From positions 1 to 7,775 of the forward strand of contig SXQR01000220.1 of assembly GCA_005792865.1 (NCBI GenBank): a stretch of DNA of 7,775 bases, written 5' to 3'. This DNA comes from Flavobacterium sp. GTDB lineage: Bacteria > Bacteroidota > Bacteroidia > Flavobacteriales > Flavobacteriaceae. Shown piece by piece: positions 1 through 6,207 of this stretch (its first letter is position 1; each line of letters starts with the position of its first letter). Below the pieces are notes generated by a model that saw nothing but the letters and a program-made list of their open reading frames with translations, ran no database searches and was not told the DNA's origin. The translations under genes were made by a program, and so were the position numbers.

Positions 1-189
1 TCTGAAATCGTTCCCGTGCTCATCAAGGCGATCCAGGAACAACAGGCCGTCATCGAAAGCCAAAGAGAAGCGATCCGGAAGCTGGAACTTCAGGCCAGCG
101 AAGATGCCGCTAACCGCAAGGAACTGCAGGAATTGGTGAACGACGCCAAACAAATGTTGCGCGCGATGACCGAGACGGCCAAAAGATGA
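1..189 (+). CDS. C-terminal fragment of a coiled-coil protein, possibly an S74/tail-fibre-like surface protein
   Basis: Only the last 62 codons are present; the gene begins left of the window and ends at a TGA at 187-189. The reading frame is open from base 1. The peptide begins SEIVPVLIKAIQEQQ and continues as a highly charged, Gln/Glu/Lys-rich helix with heptad-like hydrophobic spacing, so it is very likely a coiled coil to the end. A segment like 'EIVPVLIKAIQEQQ' followed by a terminal coiled coil is what I recall at the end of Bacteroidota proteins with an intramolecular-chaperone (peptidase S74, tail-fibre) domain, where it forms the trimeric helical bundle. That assignment is inference from a short tail. 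The coding call is firm; the function is not. The stop codon directly touches the stop of the convergent gene, with no intergenic base. Confidence 0.75.
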   Translation, partial: SEIVPVLIKAIQEQQAVIESQREAIRKLELQASEDAANRKELQELVNDAKQMLRAMTETAKR

Positions 190-210
190 TCAGGTCTTTT
201 GCTTTTTTTT
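180..210 (+). terminator. Rho-independent terminator of the upstream plus-strand gene, inside the convergent gene's 3' end
   Basis: Perfect 7-bp inverted repeat CAAAAGA (180-186) and TCTTTTG (195-201) with an 8-nt loop that contains both abutting stop codons. It is followed by C and eight T residues (203-210) on the plus strand. The stem is AT-rich and therefore modest. An alternative 7-bp pairing, CGGCCAA (176-182) with TTGGCCG (212-218), competes with it. The T-tract is coding sequence (lysine codons) for the minus-strand gene. On the minus strand no T-run follows the hairpin, so it should act in one direction only. Confidence 0.5.
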
Positions 211-1446
211 CTTGGCCGCAGGAAACAGCACATTGTTGAGGATGAGCCTGTAACCCGGCGAATTGGGATGCAGGTCGAGCACCGTCGGCGAATCGCCCAC
301 GCGGTGCTGATAATCTTCGGGGTCGTGCCCGCCAAAAAAAGTAAAGAACCCCTTGCCCTTTTGGCCGTGGATGTAACGCGCCTCTCCATTGACGTGGCTT
401 TCACCCAGGACAAGTACGCCCGATTTTACCAATTCGGGATCAAAGGAAGTGGTCTGGCCCATGAATCCCTTGATGAGTTGCGTCTGGTTTTGGCAGAGCA
501 TGCTGGGAATCACGTCCCATTTTGCCGAAAACTCCATCAGCGTGAAATAATCTTTTTCCATGGGCATCTGGCGCTTCTCGGTCATGTCGATGTCCGAAAA
601 TTCATAGCGCTCCGGCCTGCGTTCCAAGGTGAAATTCTTGAAAGCGAAAGTCTGTGAAAAATCCAGCTTCGACTGGTAATTGGCCTCGCTTGGGTCGCCG
701 TCGAACATAGGTTCGCAAATATCGACGCCTTCCGCCGCAAGGGCAATGTCAAAGCTATCGGTGGCAGAACACATCGCGAACATGAAACCGCCCCCGATCA
801 CAAAGTCGCGGATCTTTTGGGATACGGCCAGCTTGGCATCGGAAACCTTGGCATAACCCAGTTTGGCCGCAAGCGCCTCGGCCTCGCGCTTTTGTTCGAT
901 GTACCAGGGCGCGTTGCGGTACGCCCCGAAAAATTTCCCGTATTGACCCGTGAAGTCCTCGTGGTGGAGATGAAGCCAGTCGTAAAGCAGCAATTGATCT
1001 GAAAGTACCTCCGTGTCATACACGGCCGTAAAGGGAATCTCGGCATAGGTGAGCACGAGGGTCACTGCATCGTCCCATGGCTGTTTGCCGGCCGGCGTAT
1101 AGACCGCGATCTTGGGTGCCTTTTCCAGCACGACCGTTTCCATGTTTTGCGAAGGTGACGAGATCTCGTCCAGGATCGCATTGGCCTCCGCGTCCGAAAG
1201 CGGCTCGAAACTCACCCCGCGGATCTGGCATTCCCTGCGGATTTCCGGGCTGTCCGGCAGCAGGAAGGAACCGCCGCGATAGTTGAGCAGCCAGCTCGCC
1301 TTATACTGTTTGTCCAGCGCCCAATACGTAATGCCGTAGGCCTTAAGGTGGTTTTGTTGTGTCGACTCGTCCATCGGCAAAAGGATAAATCCCGCCCTGG
1401 TCCCCAGCGATATCAGCAAAACGATAAGTAACAGCAGTCTGCGCAT
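190..1446 (-). CDS. Secreted protein of the flavobacterial 'asparagine synthetase B' annotation family (function unknown)
   Basis: 418 aa. The start at 1446 gives MRRLLLLIVLLISLGTRA, a clean Sec signal peptide with cleavage near residue 18-19; an upstream in-frame start would bury it behind 30 charged residues. The mature protein is therefore periplasmic or exported. Homologues I recall in Flavobacteriaceae carry the label 'asparagine synthetase B', but I see no N-terminal catalytic Cys of a class II glutaminase and no PP-loop (SGGxDS) synthetase motif. What is visible is a segment GGGFMFAMCSATDSFD (218-233) that resembles the Gly-rich nucleophile elbow of class I amidotransferase-like folds (candidate Cys226), a His-rich LHLHHEDF (158-165), and GGHDPEDYQH (372-381). 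These suggest an amidotransferase-like or ThuA-like fold without a proven activity. The C-terminus is a lysine tail (KKKKQKT). The gene is convergent with the fragment at 1-189 and divergent from the YihY-family gene. Confidence 0.85.
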   Translation of the reverse strand: MRRLLLLIVLLISLGTRAGFILLPMDESTQQNHLKAYGITYWALDKQYKASWLLNYRGGSFLLPDSPEIRRECQIRGVSFEPLSDAEANAILDEISSPSQNMETVVLEKAPKIAVYTPAGKQPWDDAVTLVLTYAEIPFTAVYDTEVLSDQLLLYDWLHLHHEDFTGQYGKFFGAYRNAPWYIEQKREAEALAAKLGYAKVSDAKLAVSQKIRDFVIGGGFMFAMCSATDSFDIALAAEGVDICEPMFDGDPSEANYQSKLDFSQTFAFKNFTLERRPERYEFSDIDMTEKRQMPMEKDYFTLMEFSAKWDVIPSMLCQNQTQLIKGFMGQTTSFDPELVKSGVLVLGESHVNGEARYIHGQKGKGFFTFFGGHDPEDYQHRVGDSPTVLDLHPNSPGYRLILNNVLFPAAKKKKQKT

Positions 1447-1458
1447 GGATATTTTTTT

Positions 1459-1466
1459 CAAAGATA
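1459..1466 (-). promoter_or_regulatory. Candidate Bacteroidota -7 promoter box for the secreted 418-aa protein
   Basis: Read on the minus strand this is TATCTTTG, a full match to the Bacteroidota -7 consensus TAnnTTTG. It lies 12 nt before the chosen ATG, and an A-rich stretch without a Shine-Dalgarno sequence follows, as is normal in this phylum. I find no TTG-type -33 element at the expected 17-23 nt spacing, and the implied leader is very short, so the call is tentative. Confidence 0.4.
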
Positions 1467-1507
1467 ACGGAATTTGCCCCGAATCATTGCCGCCCGGCAG
1501 TTTCGGA

Positions 1508-1547
1508 ATTGTTAATGTCTTATGATGGACGCGCATATATTGTTAAT
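1508..1547. repeat. 9-bp direct repeat ATTGTTAAT in the divergent promoter region
   Basis: ATTGTTAAT occurs at 1508-1516 and again at 1539-1547, 31 bp apart or about three helical turns, inside the 116-bp gap between the two divergent genes. The second copy ends 15 bp before the YihY-family ATG. Such phasing would suit a regulator binding one face of the helix, but the motif is short and AT-rich and could be chance. No convincing TAnnTTTG promoter for the plus-strand gene was found here; the nearest is TAATTTTA at 1544-1551. Confidence 0.25.
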
Positions 1548-1562
1548 TTTAAAGAAAACGCA

Positions 1563-2528
1563 ATGGCAAAGCGATTCAGCAAGGCTTTTTTTGCCGATAC
1601 GTGGAAAATACTTCGCGATACGGTTGTGGGTTTTACCGATGACAACGGATTGAAACTCAGTGCGTCCCTCTCCTACTACACCGCTTTCTCAATGGGCCCG
1701 CTCCTGCTTTTGATGATTTCCCTGGCCGGGCTTTTCTTTGGCCGCGAGGCCATCCAGGGACAACTTTTCGCCGAAATCAACGGCCTGCTTGGCAACGAAG
1801 CCGCGGCCCAGATACAGGAAATCGTCAAAAATCTTGAACTCAGCGGAAAGACCACCAGCGCGGTCGTCATCGGGGCCGTTACGCTTGTGATCGGGGCGAC
1901 CACGGTCTTCGCCGACATCCAGGATTCGATCAATACCATCTGGCGGGTCAAGGCCAAGCCCAAGCGCGGTTGGCTCAAGGTGATCAAGGACAGGCTCCTG
2001 TCGTCATCGCTGATTGTAGGGCTGGGATTCCTGCTCATCGTCTCCCTGGTGGTCAACGGTGCGCTCAAGGCCATGAACGACGCGCTCATCCATTATTTTC
2101 CAGATGTGACCGTCGTGTTGTTCAATACCATCAACGTCGTGGTGAGCTTTATTGTGATATCCATACTTTTCGGGATCATCTTCAAAGTCTTGCCGGACGT
2201 CAACATCCATTGGAAGGATGTGCGGATGGGCGCCTTTTTCACCGCGCTGCTCTTCATGCTCGGCCGTTTCCTGATCGGGCTATACATCGAGACCGCAGGC
2301 ACGGCTTCGGCGTACGGTGCGGCAGGCTCCATCATCGTCATTTTGGTCTGGGTCTATTATACGGCCGCGATCATGTACCTCGGTGCCGAATTCACGCGGG
2401 TCTACGCCGATTACATTGGGCTTAAGATCGAGCCTGCGGAATTTGCCGTATATGTCGAGAAGACCGAGCGCGAGATGGACAAGAAGACCATTCCGCTCGG
2501 CGAAAAAAAAAAGATAACGATTGACTGA
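1563..2528 (+). CDS. YihY/virulence factor BrkB family inner-membrane protein
   Basis: 321 aa, close to the usual length of about 300 for this family (Pfam Virul_fac_BrkB). I chose the ATG at 1563 (MAKRFSKAFF) over TTG 1509 and ATG 1515 because it gives the normal short cytoplasmic N-terminus before the family motif ASLSYYTAFSMGPLLLL (34-50). Six hydrophobic segments are visible at roughly 42-60, 98-116, 147-166, 182-210, 222-240 and 254-276. DIQDSINTIWRVK (118-130) and the glycine-rich GTASAYGAAGSIIVILVW (246-263) are further family signatures. The family was once mistaken for RNase BN; its true role is unsettled, and transport or envelope functions have been proposed. The C-terminal 40 residues are charged and cytoplasmic. 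Ten consecutive A bases (2503-2512) near the 3' end encode Lys codons and could slip, but this would alter only the last few residues. The gene is convergent with dnaB, with a 22-bp gap. Confidence 0.92.
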   Translation: MAKRFSKAFFADTWKILRDTVVGFTDDNGLKLSASLSYYTAFSMGPLLLLMISLAGLFFGREAIQGQLFAEINGLLGNEAAAQIQEIVKNLELSGKTTSAVVIGAVTLVIGATTVFADIQDSINTIWRVKAKPKRGWLKVIKDRLLSSSLIVGLGFLLIVSLVVNGALKAMNDALIHYFPDVTVVLFNTINVVVSFIVISILFGIIFKVLPDVNIHWKDVRMGAFFTALLFMLGRFLIGLYIETAGTASAYGAAGSIIVILVWVYYTAAIMYLGAEFTRVYADYIGLKIEPAEFAVYVEKTEREMDKKTIPLGEKKKITID

Positions 2529-2550
2529 TTTACGGACCGATTAACCCTGA

Positions 2551-4092
2551 TCAGAACGGAATGTCGTCGTCGTCGCGGTTGATGTTGCTGCCAAAAGCGT
2601 CGTTGGGGCTCGGAAGGTTACGCTTGATGAACGGGTTGTCGTCGTGGTTCATCTTGGATTCGATATCGGCATATCCGCCTCCAAAATCATCAAGATTGTC
2701 AAACTTACCAAGGCTTCCGATGAATTTCAACCTGATATTCTCCAGCGAACCGTTACGGTGCTTGGCGATGATGAACTCGGCCTGTCCTTCGGTCGGAGAG
2801 TGTTCATCATCGTCCCATTCGTCGATCTTGTAATATTCAGGACGATAAATGAACGATACGATATCGGCGTCCTGCTCGATTGCACCGGATTCACGGAGAT
2901 CCGACAGCAGCGGCCGCTTGCTCGCACCACGCGTCTCGACCGCCCTTGAAAGCTGCGAGAGCGCAATGACAGGGACATTCAGTTCCTTGGCGAGCGCCTT
3001 GAGGTTTCGCGAGATCGTGGAGATTTCCTGTTCGCGGTTTCCGCCCCCGCCCTTTCCGGTAGAGCCCGCCGTCATCAGTTGGAGGTAATCCACGATGATC
3101 AGCTTGATCCCGTGCTGCGAGGAGAGCCGTCGCGCCTTTGCCCGCAAGTCAAAAATGGAAAGCGACGGCGTATCGTCAATGAACAGCGGCGCCTTTTCCA
3201 GGTCCTTGACCTTGATGGAAAGCTGTTCCCACTCGTGCTTCTCGAGTTTACCGGTCCGAAGTTTCTCCGATGAGAGCCCGGTCTCTGAGGAAATAAGCCT
3301 CGTGATCAACTGTACCGACGACATCTCCAGTGAAAACAGCGCAACCGGATGGTGGAAATCGATCGCGATGTTGCGCGCCATGGACAACACAAACGCGGTC
3401 TTACCCATACCCGGACGGGCCGCGATAATAATCAGGTCACTGGGCTGCCAACCGGAGGTAATCTTGTCGAGCTTTTCAAACCCGGTCGCAATGCCGCTCA
3501 ACCCCTCCTTGTTGGCGATTTCCTCGATGCGTTTCTTTGCCTGGATCACCAGGCTCTGCGCGGTCTCGGACGAGCGTTTGATGTTTCCCTGCGTGACCTC
3601 GTAAAGTTTGGATTCGGCCTTGTCGAGCAAGTCAAAAACATCCGTGGTCTCGTCATACGATTCCTCAATGATCTCCGAAGAAATCTTGATGAGGGAACGC
3701 TGGATGTACTTTTGCAAAATGATGCGCGAGTGGAATTCGATGTGTGCCGATGAGGATATCTTTTGCGTCAGCTGAATAAGGTAGAAATCACCGCCGGCCA
3801 GGTCCAGCTTGCCCATTTTCTTGAGCTGTGCCGAGACGGTCAACAAATCCACGGGCTGCGAATCGGTGAAAAGCTGGAAAATCGCCTCGAAAATATGCTT
3901 GTGGGCATCGCGGTAAAAAGCGTCGGGCTGCAGGATGTCGATGACCTCGTCCACCCCCTTTTTGTCAATCATCATCGCGCCCAGGACCGCCTCCTCAAGT
4001 TCGACCACCTGCGGCGGAAGCTTCCCTTTCTCAAGGTTGATGATGGTGGTCTTGTCCACTTTTACGGGGTTGATGTGCCTGAACTGTTCCAT
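2551..4092 (-). CDS. dnaB: Replicative DNA helicase DnaB
   Basis: 513 aa. Hexameric RecA-fold helicase that unwinds DNA at the replication fork. The N-terminal primase-interacting domain spans about 25-130 (LPPQVVELEEAVLGAMM), followed by a linker helix and the helicase core from about 195. Walker A is ARPGMGKT (225-232), the catalytic-type Glu lies in SLEMS (Glu256), Walker B is LIIVDYLQLM (331-340, Asp335), then ALSQLSR (377-383), DLRESGAIEQDAD (398-410) and the arginine-finger region KHRNG (444-448). No intein is present. I chose the ATG at 4092 (MEQFRHINPVKVDK) because flavobacterial homologues start this way; an upstream start at 4215 would translate the accA terminator. The C-terminal extension after about 465 is acidic and disordered, carries DDNPF (484-488), and ends in DDDDIPF. 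Transcription probably starts within 4093-4180, but no promoter there is convincing. Confidence 0.97.
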   Translation of the reverse strand: MEQFRHINPVKVDKTTIINLEKGKLPPQVVELEEAVLGAMMIDKKGVDEVIDILQPDAFYRDAHKHIFEAIFQLFTDSQPVDLLTVSAQLKKMGKLDLAGGDFYLIQLTQKISSSAHIEFHSRIILQKYIQRSLIKISSEIIEESYDETTDVFDLLDKAESKLYEVTQGNIKRSSETAQSLVIQAKKRIEEIANKEGLSGIATGFEKLDKITSGWQPSDLIIIAARPGMGKTAFVLSMARNIAIDFHHPVALFSLEMSSVQLITRLISSETGLSSEKLRTGKLEKHEWEQLSIKVKDLEKAPLFIDDTPSLSIFDLRAKARRLSSQHGIKLIIVDYLQLMTAGSTGKGGGGNREQEISTISRNLKALAKELNVPVIALSQLSRAVETRGASKRPLLSDLRESGAIEQDADIVSFIYRPEYYKIDEWDDDEHSPTEGQAEFIIAKHRNGSLENIRLKFIGSLGKFDNLDDFGGGYADIESKMNHDDNPFIKRNLPSPNDAFGSNINRDDDDIPF

Positions 4093-4180
4093 ATGGCGAA
4101 AGTATGTTTTTTTTGTGCAGGGTTCCTCCGGAGTTATGCAATCCGGCTGTTGACAAAAAGTGAAATTTTGTTGATAAGCC

Positions 4181-4212
4181 AAAAAAAATCCGAAACCGCG
4201 GGGCTTCGGATT
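4181..4212 (-). terminator. Rho-independent terminator after accA
   Basis: Perfect 8-bp inverted repeat AATCCGAA (4187-4194) and TTCGGATT (4205-4212). Read on the minus strand the stem extends inward by GCC/GGT, including one G-U pair, giving 11 bp with a 4-nt CCGC loop. Eight T residues (complement of 4181-4188) form the tail, overlapping the last two stem bases. It lies about 20 bp after the accA stop codon and 88 bp before the dnaB start, so it separates the two transcription units. On the plus strand only CATTTTTA follows, so activity in the other direction would be weaker. Confidence 0.88.
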
Positions 4213-4232
4213 CATTTTTAAGTTGTAGGATT

Positions 4233-5186
4233 TTACTCCTTGAATTCGCCCATCCGGCTGTATTTGTCCATCCTTTTGCCCACGAGGTCCTCTGTTGATA
4301 AATCCTTTAATTCATTGAAGGCCTTGACGATATATTCGCCCGTGGTCTTGAAAGTCGTATCGCGGTCGTAATGGGCCCCGCCAAGCGGTTCCGGGATCAC
4401 GTCGTCCACCAGTTTCTGTTTTTTCATGTCCTCGGACGTCAGCTTGAGCGCCTCCGCAGCCTGTTCCTTGTAATCCCATGATTTCCATAGAATGGATGAA
4501 CAGGATTCGGGCGAGATGACCGAATACCACGTGTTCTCAAGCATGAAAACGCGGTCTCCCACGCCGATGCCCAGTGCCCCACCGGAGGCGCCCTCGCCCA
4601 CGATGACGGCAATGATCGGCACCTTCAGCCTGATCATCTCCAGGATGTTGCGCGCAATGGCCTCGCCCTGCCCGCGCTCCTCGGCCTCAAGCCCCGGATA
4701 AGCGCCCGGCGTATCGATGAAGGATACCACCGGAATCCCGAATTTCTCCGCCATTTTCATCAGCCGCAGGGCCTTGCGGTAACCTTCGGGGTTGGCCATC
4801 CCGAAATTGCGGTATTGCCGCGTCTTGGTGTTGTACCCTTTTTGTTGACCGATGATCATGAACGACTGCCCGCCGATCTTGCCAAGTCCGCCAATCATGG
4901 CCTTATCGTCCTTGAACGCCCTGTCGCCAAAAAGTTCCAGGAATGTGTCCCCGCAAAGTGCACGGACGTAATCCATCGTGTACGGACGGTTGGGATGGCG
5001 CGAGAGCTGGACCCGTTGCCAGGCGGTCAGGTTCTTGTATATCTTTTTCTTGGTTTCCTCAAGCTTTTTCTCAATCTGCTTGCAGGTATTGGTAACGTCC
5101 ACATTGGATTCCTGCCCGATGATCTGGCACTTATCCAGTTGGTCCTCAAGTTCCTTGATGGGAAGTTCGAAATCTAAATATTCCAT
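4233..5186 (-). CDS. accA: Acetyl-CoA carboxylase carboxyltransferase subunit alpha
   Basis: 317 aa, the standard length for AccA. With AccD (not in this window) it forms the carboxyltransferase that moves the carboxyl group from biotin on AccB to acetyl-CoA, giving malonyl-CoA for fatty-acid synthesis in the cytoplasm. Seen in order: an N-terminal helical region rich in Glu and Lys (about 8-52), RHPNRPY (63-69), [19 protein letters not shown] (99-117), IDTPGAYPG (157-165), [12 protein letters not shown] (197-208), which forms the oxyanion-type loop of the crotonase fold, and [13 protein letters not shown] (222-234). The ATG at 5186 (MEYLDFELP) matches the family start; the in-frame ATG at 5210 would overlap the promoter box. 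No motif is missing. accA has its own promoter immediately upstream and a strong terminator downstream, so it can be expressed as a single-gene unit. Confidence 0.97.
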   Translation of the reverse strand: MEYLDFELPIKELEDQLDKCQIIGQESNVDVTNTCKQIEKKLEETKKKIYKNLTAWQRVQLSRHPNRPYTMDYVRALCGDTFLELFGDRAFKDDKAMIGGLGKIGGQSFMIIGQQKGYNTKTRQYRNFGMANPEGYRKALRLMKMAEKFGIPVVSFIDTPGAYPGLEAEERGQGEAIARNILEMIRLKVPIIAVIVGEGASGGALGIGVGDRVFMLENTWYSVISPESCSSILWKSWDYKEQAAEALKLTSEDMKKQKLVDDVIPEPLGGAHYDRDTTFKTTGEYIVKAFNELKDLSTEDLVGKRMDKYSRMGEFKE

Positions 5187-5207
5187 AGTTTGATAAAAGT
5201 GGAAGTG

Positions 5208-5239
5208 CAAAGATAGGAGTTAATGGTTCAATGTAGCAA
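5208..5239 (-). promoter_or_regulatory. accA promoter, Bacteroidota type
   Basis: On the minus strand the -7 box TATCTTTG (5208-5215) matches TAnnTTTG exactly, and a TTG (5237-5239) lies 21 nt upstream, within the known 17-23 nt spacing for the -33 element. Transcription would begin near 5201-5204, leaving a leader of about 15-18 nt before the ATG at 5186 and no Shine-Dalgarno sequence, as is usual in this phylum. The -33 TTG lies inside the octamer repeat array that fills the rest of the gap. Confidence 0.7.
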
Positions 5240-5336
5240 TGGGCCAATGTGCAAATGTGCAAATGTACCAATTGACCAATTGACATGATTCCGGCCGAAT
5301 CGGTACATTGGCGCATCGAACAATTGGTACATTAAC
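5221..5336. repeat. Inverted array of degenerate 8-bp units (consensus near CAATGTGC)
   Basis: From 5221 to 5284 the plus strand reads as eight consecutive octamers, including CAATGTAG, CAATGTGC, AAATGTGC and, twice, CAATTGAC. From 5336 back to about 5297 the minus strand reads in the same 8-bp phase (TAATGTAC, CAATTGTT, CGATGCGC, CAATGTAC). The arms therefore form a large imperfect palindrome whose best stem is a perfect 13 bp, AATGTACCAATTG (5262-5274) with CAATTGGTACATT (5321-5333). The short pair GATTC/GAATC (5287-5301) lies near the centre. The right end includes the stop codon of the EamA gene; the left end includes the -33 element of accA. There is no T-tract, so it is not a canonical terminator. 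I recall related repeats in flavobacterial intergenic regions, without a known function. Confidence 0.75.
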
Positions 5337-6207
5337 GCTTCCTCGTCTTCATATATCCATTGAGCACCACCGTCAGCAGGATGATTGCGGCCCCAATGTA
5401 AAAAGGAGTGCTCATCCGCTCCGATTCGCCGAGTATGAAGTACGCCAGCAGGATTCCGTAAACGGGCTCGAGATTGGTCGTGAGCATGACCGTATAAGGC
5501 GTAAGTTTACGCATGACGTTGACGGCTGCCGTGAAGGCATAGGCCGTGCAGATGGAAGACAGCAGCAAAAGCAGCGCCCAATCGGTGCCGGAGACATCAA
5601 AGAAATCGGCGGTGAACCGGCCGTCGTAAACCAGGAAAAGCGTCACCAGCGCCAAACCCGCGGCAAATTCATAGATCGTGATCACCGTGGGATCGTATTC
5701 CTTGATTAGCTTTCCGTTGGCCAGGGTGAAAAATACGCCCATCAGCACAGAGAAAAGTGCCGACAACGCGCCCTCGATGTACCGCACCTCGACCTGCATG
5801 ATGATGGCCAGGCCGGCAACGATCACGAGGCCAAAAAACACCTCGTACCAAAGCATCTTCCGCTTGTACACGATCGGTTCCAGGATGGAGGCGAAAAATG
5901 CCCCCGCCGAAAACACCGCCAGCGTGACCGAAACGTTTGACACATCGATCGCACGAAAGAAAAATATCCAGTGCACCGCGATCAGGATGCCCACCACGAT
6001 CATCTTGCCCACGGCTTTTGGCGGCAGTGCCAGCGGCTTTTTTACAATGACCGCGTAGGCGATGAGGAACAGTGAGGCAAGCAACATCCTGTACCATACC
6101 AGCGACGCGTCCCGAATGGTGATCAGGTCGCCCAGGACGGCGGTGAAGCCCCAAATAAATACGATCAGATGGAGGTTCAGGTAGCTCTTCAATTTACCGC
6201 TTCGCAT
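5332..6207 (-). CDS. EamA/DMT-superfamily transporter
   Basis: 291 aa, typical for the drug/metabolite transporter superfamily with two EamA repeats and about ten membrane helices. The first repeat begins LHLIVFIWGFTAVLG (12-26), has the helix-capping Tyr-Arg of LVWYRMLLAS (36-45), and ends at SILEPIVY (107-114). The second ends at NLEPVYGILLAYFILGE (245-261). Both conserved Glu-Pro pairs are present (Glu110, Glu247). The substrate cannot be read from sequence; members export amino acids, metabolites or drugs across the inner membrane. The ATG at 6207 (MRSGKLKSYL) is chosen because it leaves a short N-terminus and overlaps the end of the upstream permease gene by 14 bp; further upstream the frame encodes an unlikely Arg/Ser-rich stretch. 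It probably depends on transcription and translation from the permease gene. The stop codon lies inside the octamer repeat. Confidence 0.92.
   Translation of the reverse strand: MRSGKLKSYLNLHLIVFIWGFTAVLGDLITIRDASLVWYRMLLASLFLIAYAVIVKKPLALPPKAVGKMIVVGILIAVHWIFFFRAIDVSNVSVTLAVFSAGAFFASILEPIVYKRKMLWYEVFFGLVIVAGLAIIMQVEVRYIEGALSALFSVLMGVFFTLANGKLIKEYDPTVITIYEFAAGLALVTLFLVYDGRFTADFFDVSGTDWALLLLLSSICTAYAFTAAVNVMRKLTPYTVMLTTNLEPVYGILLAYFILGESERMSTPFYIGAAIILLTVVLNGYMKTRKR

Noticed and set aside
199..657. Long open frames on the plus strand opposite the 418-aa gene, and similar frames opposite dnaB, accA and the transporters
   Set aside because: They are shadows of well-supported minus-strand genes, have no family resemblance and show biased composition.
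1509..1562. Upstream starts (TTG 1509 or ATG 1515) for the YihY-family gene
   Set aside because: They add 16-18 polar residues not expected in the family and occupy the divergent control region; ATG 1563 gives the usual N-terminus.
2503..2554. Intrinsic terminator for dnaB using the ten-T tract (minus strand) inside the YihY-family gene
   Set aside because: The T-tract is real, but the only upstream pairing I found (CTGAT/ATCAG, 5 bp, 20-nt loop) is weak and 12 nt away, so it is not a convincing terminator.
4097..4104. TACTTTCG on the minus strand as a promoter -7 box for dnaB
   Set aside because: It has one mismatch to TAnnTTTG, lies only 4 nt before the ATG, and has no TTG element at the right spacing. 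It would need a leaderless transcript.
4093..4215. N-terminal extension of DnaB starting at 4215
   Set aside because: The extension would be encoded by the accA terminator hairpin and AT-rich leader, has unlikely composition, and is not part of the DnaB family; the Met at 4092 fits known starts.
5262..5333. The 13-bp palindromic stem as a Rho-independent terminator of the EamA gene
   Set aside because: The loop is 46 nt and no T-tract follows on the minus strand; it is better described as a repeat array.
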